Shown here piece by piece: positions 1 through 10,669 of a stretch of DNA of 64,000 nt. Source of the stretch: Tistlia sp040905785 (GTDB lineage Bacteria > Pseudomonadota > Alphaproteobacteria > Kiloniellales > DSM-21159); NCBI RefSeq assembly GCF_040905785.1, contig NZ_JBBDQW010000075.1, forward strand, positions 22,779 through 86,778, written 5' to 3'. The translations under genes and the position numbers were made by a program. The notes below the pieces were generated by a model. It was not told the origin of the DNA. It made no database searches and saw nothing but the letters and a program-made list of their open reading frames with translations. The first letter of the stretch is position 1, and the number at the start of each line of letters is the position of its first letter.

Positions 1-708
1 GGCCACGACCATCTCGCGGCGCTCGCCGATCGGCCGGATAAGGTGGTCCTGCTCTACCACGGCCTCGATCTCGCGCGCTTCCCACCGCCTCCGGGCACCC
101 GCCCGGCGCGCGACGGCAGCGATCCCGGCGACCCGGTCCGCCTGCTCTCGGTCGGGCGCGCGGTCGAGAAGAAGGGCTACGACGACCTGCTGGAGGCGCT
201 GGCGCGGCTGCCGCAGGGGCTGTCCTGGCGCCTGACCCACATCGGCGGCGGCGCCCTGGCCGGACGACTCAGGCGGCAGGCCGAAGCCCTCGGACTCTCG
301 GCGCGCATCGAGTGGCTCGGCCCCTGCGCCCAGGAGCAGGTGATCGCCGCCTACCGCGCCGCCGACCTCTTCGTCCTGGCCTCGCGCGAGGCCGGCGACG
401 GCGACCGCGACGGCCTGCCCAACGTGCTGATGGAGGCGCAGAGCCAGGCGCTGGCCTGCCTGGCGACCCGCTTCTCGGCCATCCCCGAGCTGATCCTCGA
501 AGGCCGGACCGGCGTGCTCGTGCCGCCGGGCGATCCCGCCGCCCTGGCCGCGGCGCTGGCCGGCCTCATCGCCGCGCCAGCCGAGCGCGAGCGGCTCGGT
601 TGCGCCGGCGCCGAGCGGGTGTGCCGCGACTTCGACTTCCAGGCGAACGTCGCGCGGCTGGTCGAGCGGCTGGCGCCGGGCGCGCTGCCGGCGCGGGGCG
701 CGCCGTGA
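1..708 (+). CDS. Glycosyltransferase family 4-like, C-terminal part (partial)
   Basis: The frame is open from the first base, so the gene starts before the window and only its last 235 codons are seen. The visible part is the nucleotide-sugar-binding half of a GT-B glycosyltransferase. It has the VGRAVEKKGYDDLLEAL strand-helix that opens the second Rossmann domain, then the acidic ExxxxxxxE-type segment around LPNVLMEAQSQALA, and an ETGV-like GRTGVLVPPGD segment. The family moves a sugar from a nucleotide donor onto a glycan or lipid acceptor at the cytoplasmic face. The stop overlaps the next start in GTGA, so it is translationally coupled to the next glycosyltransferase. Donor and acceptor are unknown. 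Confidence 0.85.
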   Translation, partial: GHDHLAALADRPDKVVLLYHGLDLARFPPPPGTRPARDGSDPGDPVRLLSVGRAVEKKGYDDLLEALARLPQGLSWRLTHIGGGALAGRLRRQAEALGLSARIEWLGPCAQEQVIAAYRAADLFVLASREAGDGDRDGLPNVLMEAQSQALACLATRFSAIPELILEGRTGVLVPPGDPAALAAALAGLIAAPAERERLGCAGAERVCRDFDFQANVARLVERLAPGALPARGAP

Positions 709-1844
709 CGGGCGAACGCGGTGCGCGGCCGCCGGCCCGCCGACCCCTGCGCGTCGCCTTCTACGCCCCGCTCAAGCCGCCCGACGACCCCGTGCCTTCC
801 GGCGACCGTACGATGGCGCGCCGCCTGGTCCAGGCCCTCGAGCTGGCCGGCCACGAGGTCGCCCTGGCCTGCCGCCTGCGCAGCCGCGACGCGCAGGGCG
901 ACCCGGCCCGCCAGGCACGGCTCGCCCTGCTCGGGGACCGGCTCGCCGCCCGCTATGCCGCCGGCGCCGGCGCGCGCTTCCGGCCGGACCTCTGGTTCAC
1001 CTACCACCTCTACTACAAGGCGCCGGACTGGGTCGGGCCAGCGGCGAGCCGGCGGCTCGGGATTCCCTACCTGGTCGCCGAGGCCTCGGTCGCTCCGAAG
1101 CGCGCCGATGGGCCCTGGGCGCCCGGCTACCGGGCGACGCTGGAGGCGCTGGCCGCGGCCGCCGCGGTGATCCCGCTCAACCCGGCCAACGTCGCCTGCC
1201 TGCCCGAGCGCGCCAAGCTGCGCGACCTGCCGCCCTTCCTCGAGGCCGCGCCCCTTCGCGAGGCCGCGCCCGCCCGGACGCGCTGGCCTGCGCTCGATCC
1301 CCGGGGTCCGTGGCTGCTGGCGGTCGGCATGATGCGGCCGGGCGCCAAGCTCGCCTCCTACCGCCTGCTCGTTGCGGCACTGGAACGGCTTCGCGACCGC
1401 GACTGGCGGCTGCTGGTCGTCGGCGACGGCCCGGCGCGCGCCGAGGTCGCGGCGCTGCTGGCGCCGCTGGGCGAACGCTGCCACCTCGCCGGCCGGCTCG
1501 AGGGCCCGGCCCTGGCCGCCGCCTACGCCAGCGCCGACCTGCTCGCCTGGCCGGCGATCGACGAGGCCTACGGCATGGCCCTGCTCGAGGCCCAGGCCGC
1601 CGGCCTGCCGGTCGTGGCCGGCCACGGCATCGGGGTATCGGCCGTGGTCGCCGACGGCGAGACCGGCCTGCTCGCCGACCGCGACGACCCCGTTGTCTTC
1701 GCGGCGGAGCTGGCCCGGCTGCTCGACGACGAGACCCTGCGCCGCCGCCTCGGCGCCGCGGCGCGGCGGCGCGTCGCCGAGCGCCACGACCTGCCGGCGG
1801 CCAGCCGCCGGCTCGATGCCATCCTGCGGGAGCTGGTGCCGTGA
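705..1844 (+). CDS. Glycosyltransferase family 1/4-like protein
   Basis: A 379-residue GT-B enzyme. The GTG start at 705 overlaps the upstream stop by 4 bp and places the N-terminal strand (RVAFYAPLKPP) right after a short Arg/Pro-rich leader. The C-terminal domain has LLAVGMMRPGAKLASYRLLVAAL, the DEAYGMALLEAQAAGLPVV acidic motif that binds the nucleotide sugar, and GETGLLADRDDP. It sits between two other glycosyltransferases in one tightly packed operon, pointing to a shared glycan such as exopolysaccharide, LPS or a glycolipid. The sugar specificity cannot be read from sequence. The open frame extends far upstream of 705 only because of high GC. Confidence 0.85.
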   Translation: MTGERGARPPARRPLRVAFYAPLKPPDDPVPSGDRTMARRLVQALELAGHEVALACRLRSRDAQGDPARQARLALLGDRLAARYAAGAGARFRPDLWFTYHLYYKAPDWVGPAASRRLGIPYLVAEASVAPKRADGPWAPGYRATLEALAAAAAVIPLNPANVACLPERAKLRDLPPFLEAAPLREAAPARTRWPALDPRGPWLLAVGMMRPGAKLASYRLLVAALERLRDRDWRLLVVGDGPARAEVAALLAPLGERCHLAGRLEGPALAAAYASADLLAWPAIDEAYGMALLEAQAAGLPVVAGHGIGVSAVVADGETGLLADRDDPVVFAAELARLLDDETLRRRLGAAARRRVAERHDLPAASRRLDAILRELVP

Positions 1845-3037
1845 AGGCCGCGCCGGACGGGCTGCTGATCTGGGTCACCCACCTCTACGGCATCGGCCAC
1901 CTGCGCCGCGCGGCGGCGATCGCCCGGGCCTGCCGCGCCGAGGGGCTGGCGGTGACTTTGGTCTCCGGCGGCCGGCCGGTGCCGAGCCTGGCGCCGGCAC
2001 TGGCGCGCGCCGGCGTGGCGCTGGTCCAGCTGCCGTCCCTGCACAGCCCGGACGCGAGCTTCGCCCGGCTGGGCGCCGCCGCCGGGGCGGCGGCCGGGCC
2101 CGACCTGCTGGCCGCCCGCCGCGAGCAGCTGCTCGCGGCCTTCGAGACGGCTCGCCCCGCGGTCGTCATGACCGAGATGTACCCCTTCGGCCGGCGGTCG
2201 CTGCGCGCCGAGGTCGAGGCGCTGGTCGCGGCCGTCCAGGCGGCGCAGCCGCGGCCGCGGCTGCTCGCCTCGGTGCGCGACCTGCTGGTCGCCAAGCCGG
2301 TCGAGAAGCTGCGCTGGATGGTCGAGGCGGCCGCACCCTACGACGCCCTCCTGGTCCACGGCGACCCGGCGGTCCTGCGCTTCGAGGAGAGCTTCGCCCT
2401 GGCCGGCGAGCTCGGCGACCGGCTGCGCTACACCGGCTACGTCGCGACCCGCGCCGAGGCGACCGAGGCCGCCGGTGCCGAGGCCGGGCGCGACGAGGTC
2501 CTGGTCTCCGCCGGCGGCGGCGCCTTCGGCCTGGCGCTGCTCGAGACGGCGCTGGCCGCACGGCCGCTCTGCCCGAACCTCGGCACCCTGCCCTGGCGGC
2601 TGCTGCTCGGCCCGAACCTGCCGGAGGAGGGTCGTCGGCGGCTGCTCGCCGCGAGCGACGAGGGCGTCCTCGTCGAGCCCGCCCGGTCGGACTTCCCGGC
2701 CCTGCTCGGCCGTTGCCGACTGGCGATCGGCCAGGCCGGGGTCAACACCCTGCTGGAAGGGCTGGCCGCCGGCGCCCGCCTGCTCGCCGTGCCCTATGCT
2801 GAGGCCGGCGAGACCGAGCAGGGGGAACGTGCCCGGCGCTTCGCCGAGCGCGGTTGGCTGAGCCTGCTTGACGAGGCCGCCCTGTCGCCCCAGAACCTAG
2901 CCGAGGCCGCCGAGGCCGCCGCGTTGCAACCGCGGCCGACGCCCTCGATAAATATCGAGGGGGCCCGCCACTCGGCCGAGATCGTCGCGGCCATGGCTGC
3001 TATAGTGCGCCGCGCTGCCGACCGGGAGGGGGAATGA
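1841..3037 (+). CDS. MurG-like glycosyltransferase (GT28-type C-terminal domain)
   Basis: A 398-residue protein with a GTG start that overlaps the previous stop in GTGA. The N-terminus WVTHLYGIGHLRRAAAIARAC resembles the glycine loop of MurG/UGT-type enzymes (GxGHxxRxxAIA). The C-terminal half has VSAGGGAFG and AIGQAGVNTLLEGLAAGARLL followed by an E-x-E-Q acidic segment, the hallmark of the GT28 C-terminal donor-binding domain. It is probably cytoplasmic or peripheral to the membrane. It is the third glycosyltransferase in the run and is unlikely to be MurG itself, because it is outside a division-cell-wall cluster. The substrate is unknown. Confidence 0.75.
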   Translation: MKAAPDGLLIWVTHLYGIGHLRRAAAIARACRAEGLAVTLVSGGRPVPSLAPALARAGVALVQLPSLHSPDASFARLGAAAGAAAGPDLLAARREQLLAAFETARPAVVMTEMYPFGRRSLRAEVEALVAAVQAAQPRPRLLASVRDLLVAKPVEKLRWMVEAAAPYDALLVHGDPAVLRFEESFALAGELGDRLRYTGYVATRAEATEAAGAEAGRDEVLVSAGGGAFGLALLETALAARPLCPNLGTLPWRLLLGPNLPEEGRRRLLAASDEGVLVEPARSDFPALLGRCRLAIGQAGVNTLLEGLAAGARLLAVPYAEAGETEQGERARRFAERGWLSLLDEAALSPQNLAEAAEAAALQPRPTPSINIEGARHSAEIVAAMAAIVRRAADREGE

Positions 3038-3585
3038 GCGACGCGGTGACGGCCTACTACCGCTATCCGCCGAACCGGCTGGTCGGGGACTACCTGCGTG
3101 CCGTCATTGGAGTCGCCTTCGGCCTCGCGGTGCTCCTCGCCGCCGAACGGGTCAACTGGCTGATGGGGCTGATCTTCGGCGGTCTGGCCCTGGCTTTCGG
3201 GCTGTTCGCCCTGCGCACGCTACGCCAGCACCTGACCGAGGTCGCGGTCAACGACGAGGGCATCTTCACCCGCACCGCCAACGCGACGCGCGCGCTGCCC
3301 TGGGCCGAGCTGAAGGGCCTGCGGCTGCGCTACTTCGGCACGCACCGGCAGCGCAAGGGGCGCGGCGGCGGCTTCCTGGAACTGACGCTCTACGGTCCCG
3401 CACGGAAGATGAAGATCGAGTCCTCCATCGCCGGCTTCCGGGACATCGCCTGGTGGTCCTGCCGGGCGGCACGGCGCAACGGCCTGACGCTCGACCCGGC
3501 GACCGCGGGCAACTTCCTGGCGATCGGCATCGACACCGACAGCGAGACGCCGCGGCCGACGGCCGAGCCGGACTTCGGGCGCTGA
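3034..3585 (+). CDS. Small membrane protein of unknown function
   Basis: A 183-residue protein starting with ATG inside the preceding stop (ATGA overlap). Two hydrophobic segments at about residues 22-39 and 45-62 are followed by a soluble domain that begins LTEVAVNDEGIFTRTANATRALPWAELKGLRLRYF. That layout resembles bacterial PH-like (YcxB/YdbT-type) domains with two N-terminal membrane helices, but the match is only structural impression. It ends the glycosyltransferase run and lies 14 bp before the ABC transporter, so it may be co-transcribed with either. No function is assigned. Confidence 0.75.
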   Translation: MSDAVTAYYRYPPNRLVGDYLRAVIGVAFGLAVLLAAERVNWLMGLIFGGLALAFGLFALRTLRQHLTEVAVNDEGIFTRTANATRALPWAELKGLRLRYFGTHRQRKGRGGGFLELTLYGPARKMKIESSIAGFRDIAWWSCRAARRNGLTLDPATAGNFLAIGIDTDSETPRPTAEPDFGR

Positions 3586-3599
3586 CGGGGGGCGCGCCG

Positions 3600-5503
<1,904 letters not shown>

Positions 5504-5504
<1 letters not shown>

Positions 5505-6502
5505 TGCTGGCCTACACGCTGCGCCGCCTGCTGATCATGATCCCGACGCTGCTGGTGATCTCCTTCATCATCTTCGTGATCATCCAGCTGCCGCCGGGCG
5601 ACTACCTGGAGACATACATCGCCGAGCTCCAGGCCCAGGGCGAGGCGGTCGACCCTGCCAAGATCGCCTTCCTGCGCGCGCAGTACGGCCTCGACCGGCC
5701 GTTCCTGGAGCAGTACGCGGTCTGGGTCCTGGGCCTGCTGCAGGGCGACCTCGGCTATTCCTTCGAGTACCGCCTGCCGGTGTCGGATGTGGTCGGCGAC
5801 CGGCTGCTGCTGACCGTGGTGGTCGCCACCGCCTCGATCGTCTTCACCTACGTCGTGGCCTTTCCGATCGGCGTCTACACGGCGGTCAAGCAGTACTCCT
5901 TCGGCGACTACACCCTCTCCTTCATCGGCCTGCTCGGCCTGGCGACGCCGAACTTCCTGCTCGCGCTGATCCTGCTCCATCTCGCCTACGAGTGGTTCGG
6001 CACCTCGATCGGCGGCCTGATGGACCCCGAGTACGTCAACCAGTCCTGGTCCTGGGCCAAGGCCGGCTCGGTGCTGGCGCACCTCTGGGTCCCGGTGCTG
6101 GTGATCGGCACCGCCGGCACCGCGGCCATGATCCGCCGGCTGCGCGCCAATCTGCTCGACGAGCTGGAGAAACAGTATGTCGTGACGGCGCGGGCCAAGG
6201 GCGTGCCGCCGCTCAAGCTGCTGTTCAAGTATCCGCTGCGCCTGGCGATCAACCCCTTCATCGCCGACATCGGCAACCTGCTGCCCCAGGTCATTTCCGG
6301 CGCGGCGGTGATCTCGGTCGTGCTCGACCTGAACACGACCGGGCAAATGCTGGTCACGGCGCTGCAGAGCCAGGACATGTACCTGGCCGGCTCCTTCCTG
6401 ATGTTCCAGTCGATGCTGGTCGTGATCGGGGTGTACGTCTCCGATATCGCGCTGGCCGCGCTCGACCCGCGGATCCGCCTGACCGGGGGAGCGACCAAGT
6501 GA
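5504..6502 (+). CDS. ABC transporter permease, DppB/YejB-type
   Basis: A 332-residue integral membrane protein. It starts MLAYTLRRLLIMIPTLLVISF, the usual first helix of the DppB/OppB family, followed by a periplasmic loop with PPGDYLETY. About six hydrophobic segments are visible. The cytoplasmic coupling (EAA) loop is at VTARAKGVPPLKLLFKYPLR, which docks on the ATPase. TGATG overlap with the ATPase gene and GTGA overlap with the second permease show a tightly coupled operon. Family members import peptides, opines, nickel or oligosaccharides. The substrate here is not determinable because no binding-protein gene is adjacent. Confidence 0.93.
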
Positions 6503-7701
6503 GCGACACGACGCGCGGACCGGAACGGACGCCCGACGGAGGGCCGGCGGAAGACCGGCTCGAGCACTGGGTCGACGAGACACCCTTCGACCCGCACGAA
6601 ACGACGGCCATGTCGCCGGAGCAGGAGCGCTACTACCTGGCCGGCCAGTGGACGATCATGTGGTGGAAGTTCCGGCGCCACAGGCTGGCTTTGATCTCCC
6701 TCGCCGTGCTGGTCTTCTTCTACAGCTTCGTGCTCTTCGCCGAGATCCAGGCGCCCTACGAGCTGCACAGCCGGCATACCGACTTCATCTACGCTCCGCC
6801 CCAGGCGCTGCACCTGTTCCACGAGGGCGAGTTCATCGGGCCCTTCGTCTACGGCTTCGACCAGACGCTCGACATGGACACGCTACGCCGCGTGTACGTC
6901 TCGAATCCCGACAAGGTGCAGCCGCTGCGGTACTTCTGCTCCGGCGACGAGTACCGCTTCTGGGGTCTCTTCGAGGCGGACTTCCACCTCGTCTGCCCGG
7001 CCGTGGGCGGCGAGTTCTTCCCGCTCGGCACCGATCGCCTGGGCCGCGACGTGCTGAGCCGGATCATCTACGGCGCGCGCATCTCGCTCACCATCGGCCT
7101 CATCGGCATCACCCTGTCCTTCGTGCTCGGGATCGTCATCGGCGGCCTCGCCGGCTACTACGGCGGCTGGGTCGACAATGTCGTGCAGCGGACCATCGAG
7201 ATCATCCGCTCCTTCCCCGAGATCCCGCTGTTCATGACGCTCTCGGCGATCCTGCCGGTGACCTGGTCGCCGATCGGCGTGTTCTTCGGCCTGACCCTGA
7301 TCCTGGCCTTCCTGGAGTGGCCGGGGCTGGCGCGGGCCGTGCGCTCCAAGCTTTTCTCGCTGCGCGAGGAGGACTTCACCACCGCCGCCCAGCTGATGGG
7401 CGCCCGGCCGGTGCGCATCATCGGCCGACACCTGCTGCCGAGCTTCACCAGCCACCTGATCGCCTCGGCGACCCTGTCGATCCCGACCATCATCCTGGCC
7501 GAGACCGCGCTGTCCTTCCTGGGTCTCGGCCTACGCCCGCCGGTAACCTCCTGGGGCGTGCTGCTGACCGAGGCGCAATCGAGCTCGGTGATCAACGTCT
7601 ACCCCTGGCTGCTGCTGCCGGGCGTGCCGGTCGTGCTGGTCGTCCTCGCCTTCAATTTCCTCGGCGACGGCTTGCGCGACGCCGCCGATCCCTACAAATA
7701 G
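6499..7701 (+). CDS. ABC transporter permease, DppC/YejE-type, with long N-terminal region
   Basis: A 400-residue permease starting GTG at 6499 (4-bp overlap). A hydrophilic ~55-residue N-terminal tail precedes the first helix (LALISLAVLVFFYSFVLF). A large periplasmic loop of ~120 residues holds two cysteines (YFCSG and HLVCPA) before the GTDRLGRDVLSRIIYGARISL motif that opens the conserved permease core. The coupling loop is TTAAQLMGARPVRIIGRHLLP, and the C-terminus GDGLRDAADPYK is classic for DppC. The long loop is seen in a subset of alphaproteobacterial and environmental transporters of this family. The pair with the upstream permease forms the translocation pore. Confidence 0.92.
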   Translation: MSDTTRGPERTPDGGPAEDRLEHWVDETPFDPHETTAMSPEQERYYLAGQWTIMWWKFRRHRLALISLAVLVFFYSFVLFAEIQAPYELHSRHTDFIYAPPQALHLFHEGEFIGPFVYGFDQTLDMDTLRRVYVSNPDKVQPLRYFCSGDEYRFWGLFEADFHLVCPAVGGEFFPLGTDRLGRDVLSRIIYGARISLTIGLIGITLSFVLGIVIGGLAGYYGGWVDNVVQRTIEIIRSFPEIPLFMTLSAILPVTWSPIGVFFGLTLILAFLEWPGLARAVRSKLFSLREEDFTTAAQLMGARPVRIIGRHLLPSFTSHLIASATLSIPTIILAETALSFLGLGLRPPVTSWGVLLTEAQSSSVINVYPWLLLPGVPVVLVVLAFNFLGDGLRDAADPYK

Positions 7702-7743
7702 GGCCGGCGCTGCCGCACCCCTCTCGCAGGAACCTCGACCGCG

Positions 7744-8211
7744 ATGCAACCCGGCCTCCTGGCCAAGCTCGAAACCGAGCTGCGCCGCTTCCGCGACAAG
7801 GAGTTCCTGAGGGCGACCATGGCCGCCTGCCTGCTGATCGCCGAGGCCGACGGCGAGGTCGACGCGCTGGAGCAGGCGACGGTCCGCGAGGCCTTCGATC
7901 GCCTGCCGATCCTGCGTGAGCTGGACAGCGCCAAGGCGCTGCTGCTGTTCGAGCAGTACCGCACGCTGCTGGCCGATCCGCTGGAGGCACTGCGGGCGCG
8001 CCGCGTGCTCTACCGCAAGGTCGAGCGCTTCCAGGGCCGCTACAAGCACAGCCGGACGCTGCTGCGGGCCGCCTACCTCGTGCTGGGCGCCGACGGCGTC
8101 GACCACCCGGCCGAGATCCGCGAGTTCAAGCGCCTCTGCGGCCTGCTCGGCCTCGACCCCGGGCTGGTCCTCGGCGAGGAGCAGGAGCGCAACGGCGGCA
8201 ACGGCCGCTGA
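7744..8211 (+). CDS. TerB-like (tellurite-resistance/DjlA N-terminal type) protein
   Basis: A 155-residue, mostly helical, probably cytoplasmic protein. It shows the TerB pattern of two similar acidic helical repeats: AACLLIAEADGEVDALEQATVREAF at about residues 22-46 and AAYLVLGADGVDHPAEIREFKRLCGLLGL at about 104-132. The D-G-E-V-D and D-G-V-D turns look like the metal-binding acidic positions of TerB. Function in this family is poorly defined; TerB belongs to stress or metal-response complexes, and stand-alone copies are common in alphaproteobacteria. It follows the transporter by 42 bp on the same strand and may simply be read through from it. Confidence 0.8.
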   Translation: MQPGLLAKLETELRRFRDKEFLRATMAACLLIAEADGEVDALEQATVREAFDRLPILRELDSAKALLLFEQYRTLLADPLEALRARRVLYRKVERFQGRYKHSRTLLRAAYLVLGADGVDHPAEIREFKRLCGLLGLDPGLVLGEEQERNGGNGR

Positions 8212-8238
8212 GCGGCTTGCCGGTCTGCCGCGCCCTTT

Positions 8239-9678
8239 TCAGACGAGCCGCACGAGGTCGAGCGGCAGGCCGACCCCGGCGAGTGCCTCGCCGGGCAGCG
8301 ATTGGTGGGCGGGCCGCCGCTCGAAGCCCTGGCGGCAGGCGAGCGCGTAGGCCGCGGCGGTCGCCAGCGCCAGGCTGCCGGCCTGCTTGTTGTGCTTCTC
8401 CAGCTTGGCCGAGAGATTGACGGCCTCGCCGATTACGGTGATCTCCAGGCGCTTGGCAGTGCCGACCGCGCCGAACAGCACCGGCCCGGTCGCCACCGCG
8501 CCGTTGACCGCCGGCGCCGGTCGTCCGGCGGCGCTGCGCTCCTCGCGCCAGCGCGAGCCCTCCGCGACCACCGCCTCGAGCGCGCGGAGGGCGTCGGCGG
8601 CATAGGTCTCACTCTGCTGGGTCGCGCCGAAGGAGGCCATGATGCCGTCGCCCAGGAACTTGTCGATCGAGCCGCCGTGGGCCTGGACGATCGGCACGAC
8701 CCGCGCCTGGTACTCGCCGAGGATCGCGAGCACCGCCTGCGGCGGCTCGGTCTCGGCGAGCGGGGTGAAGCCGCGCAGGTCGAGGTTGAGGATCGCGGCC
8801 TCGCAGATCTCGGCGCTGCCCGCCTGGACGACCTGCTCGGAGCCGGTGATGCGCCGGGCGATCTGCGGCGCGAAGAAGCGCGACAGCTCCTGCGCGGCCA
8901 TGCCTTCGCTGACCGAGCGGACCAGGAGGTTGCGCCCGCGGGCCAGAGCGACGCCGAGCACGATGGCGACGACCAGGATCGAGATGACCTTGTCGAACTC
9001 GGCGCCGAGCAGGATCGCGTTCGAGGTCAGGTAGTCGACGTAGTTGCGCGTGATCATCGAGTCCTGCGGGTTCGAATAGATCACGTAGGCGACCATCATC
9101 AGCCAGCCGGCCGCGGCCACCACGCCCGACCAGACGACGAAGCGGGCGTCGAAGCGCAGGGCGCGCAGGGCGATGAAGATGAAGACGTAGAGCAGGGTCG
9201 GCGCCTTCAGGTAGAAGGAGGGCGGCTGGCCGTACTGTAGGTGGAACGACCAGATCAGCGCCATCAGCAGCGCCATGTCGACGACCGAGGACAGCGCGAC
9301 CGCCCAGTCCGGCAGCCGCCCGGCATAGGCCCAGGCGATGCGCACCAGGGTCAGCGCCAGGTACACGCCGAGCGCGATCGGCACCGGCTGGACCTCCAGT
9401 CCTTCGGGCGCTGTCTTCGGCGAGATCAGGTAGAGCGTGCCGAACAGCAGGACGATGGCGAGCTGCAGCCAGCCGATCAGCCGCTCGGTCCGGTCCTCCT
9501 GGCCCTGGATCGCCTCCCGGACCCGGCGCGGCAGCTGCAGGCGATCGACGTCGCGGCCGAACAGCCGCGCCGCGAGCGAAGGGCGGGCCTCGGCTGCCGG
9601 AGCCGGCGAAGTCACGGCAACCTGCGGGGAGGCCGGATCTCCTGCGCTCGGCCCGGGCGTCAGCTCCTTGGAAACCAC
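8239..9678 (-). CDS. Membrane-anchored class III adenylate/guanylate cyclase
   Basis: A 479-residue protein. The GTG at 9678 is chosen because GGAGG sits 5 bases before it; a TTG at 9735 is the more distal option. A Pro/Ala-rich cytoplasmic start is followed by about five to six hydrophobic segments (from LIGWLQLAIVLLFGTLYLI onward), a helical linker, and a C-terminal catalytic domain. Metal-binding aspartates are in AILNLDLRGFTPL and FLGDGIMASFG. The transition-state segment is KRLEITVIGEAVNLSAKLE. The product is probably cAMP; the lysine and neighbouring residues do not settle ATP versus GTP. No cyclic-nucleotide receptor gene is adjacent. It is the last of a minus-strand set of four genes. 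Confidence 0.87.
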   Translation of the reverse strand: MVSKELTPGPSAGDPASPQVAVTSPAPAAEARPSLAARLFGRDVDRLQLPRRVREAIQGQEDRTERLIGWLQLAIVLLFGTLYLISPKTAPEGLEVQPVPIALGVYLALTLVRIAWAYAGRLPDWAVALSSVVDMALLMALIWSFHLQYGQPPSFYLKAPTLLYVFIFIALRALRFDARFVVWSGVVAAAGWLMMVAYVIYSNPQDSMITRNYVDYLTSNAILLGAEFDKVISILVVAIVLGVALARGRNLLVRSVSEGMAAQELSRFFAPQIARRITGSEQVVQAGSAEICEAAILNLDLRGFTPLAETEPPQAVLAILGEYQARVVPIVQAHGGSIDKFLGDGIMASFGATQQSETYAADALRALEAVVAEGSRWREERSAAGRPAPAVNGAVATGPVLFGAVGTAKRLEITVIGEAVNLSAKLEKHNKQAGSLALATAAAYALACRQGFERRPAHQSLPGEALAGVGLPLDLVRLV

Positions 9679-9768
9679 CGCCGCCTCCCTCGCTTGCTGG
9701 GGCCGAGACTGAGCCTTAGCGGTTTTCGCGCTCAAGCGGCGATCAGAAGCGCGTGATGGCGCGCGGCG

Positions 9769-10629
9769 TCAGCGCACCCGCTCGAGCCAGAGGCTGGTCT
9801 CGAGGGCGCCCGGCATCAGCGGCAGGCTGCCCGCGACACCCTTCGCAACCCGCTCGGAGAGGCGCGTCGCCGCCCAGCGGCTCGACCAGAGGATCCTCCA
9901 GCCGCCGCCCTGGAGCAAGGGCGGCAGCACCTGCTGCTCGTTGTAGCCCCGCCAGTCCCAGGCCGGCGGGTAGTCGTCCGGCAGGAAGATGTCGTGGATC
10001 TGCAGCAGGCAGCCGAGCGGCAGGCGCGGCAGGACCCGGCCGAAGAAGAGGTCGACGTCGCTGCCGGGCACCAGCAGGTGGCTGGAGTCGAGCGACACGA
10101 CATCGCCGGCGCCGAGTCCGTCGAAGGGCCCCGGCCCCGGTGCCAGCACCAGCTCCTGCAGCAGCCGGCGGTGCAGGGTGATCGGCAGGGCGGCGATGTC
10201 CGCGCGCGGCGCCGGGTCGATCGCGGTGATCGCCAGGGCGAAGTCGCCGTCCTGGGCGGCCCGGCGGAAGAAGCGGGTCGAGTGGCCGGAGCCGACCTCC
10301 ACGAGACGGCGCGGCCGCCGCTCGCGCAGCAGCACGTAGGCGGCGGCGGCGTCGAGGCGCGGAAACCAGCTCTGCCGCCAGCGCGGCGCCGACGGCGGCG
10401 CGTCGCCGATCGCGCGCAGCGCCGGGGCGTGGCGCTCCATGGTTTCAAGCAGAGCCAGCAGGGCCGGCTCGGCGGCCCGGAAGCTCTCCGCCAGCTCCGG
10501 ATAGGCATTGTCGCGGACCCGCCGCGGCCAGCTGCCGGCGTAGCGATGGGGCAGGAAGAACCCGCGCTCCGCCAGCCCGAGCAGCGTCGGCAGGCCGAGG
10601 GCGAGGCGCCGGCGCAGGCCCCTGCTCAT
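9769..10629 (-). CDS. Class I SAM-dependent methyltransferase-like protein
   Basis: A 286-residue protein with a Rossmann methyltransferase core. The SAM-binding motif I is LVEVGSGHSTRFF at about residues 107-119, and motif II ends in AITAIDPAPRADI. A D-S-S-H segment (VVSLDSSHLLVPGSDVDLFF) and QIHDIFLPDDYP match the class I methyltransferases found in glycan and secondary-metabolite clusters. Neither the N-terminal ~80 residues nor the C-terminus shows a membrane segment. The acceptor is unknown. It sits 40 bp downstream of the metallo-hydrolase gene and 33 bp before the gene for the cyclase. Confidence 0.78.
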   Translation of the reverse strand: MSRGLRRRLALGLPTLLGLAERGFFLPHRYAGSWPRRVRDNAYPELAESFRAAEPALLALLETMERHAPALRAIGDAPPSAPRWRQSWFPRLDAAAAYVLLRERRPRRLVEVGSGHSTRFFRRAAQDGDFALAITAIDPAPRADIAALPITLHRRLLQELVLAPGPGPFDGLGAGDVVSLDSSHLLVPGSDVDLFFGRVLPRLPLGCLLQIHDIFLPDDYPPAWDWRGYNEQQVLPPLLQGGGWRILWSSRWAATRLSERVAKGVAGSLPLMPGALETSLWLERVR

Positions 10630-10669
10630 CGCGCCCCGCCCATCGCAGCCTCGCTCCTCGCTGGGGCCG

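Noticed and set aside
351..1787. Long minus-strand frame opposite the first glycosyltransferases
   Set aside because: Antisense shadow; no motif, while the plus-strand frames have clear glycosyltransferase signatures.
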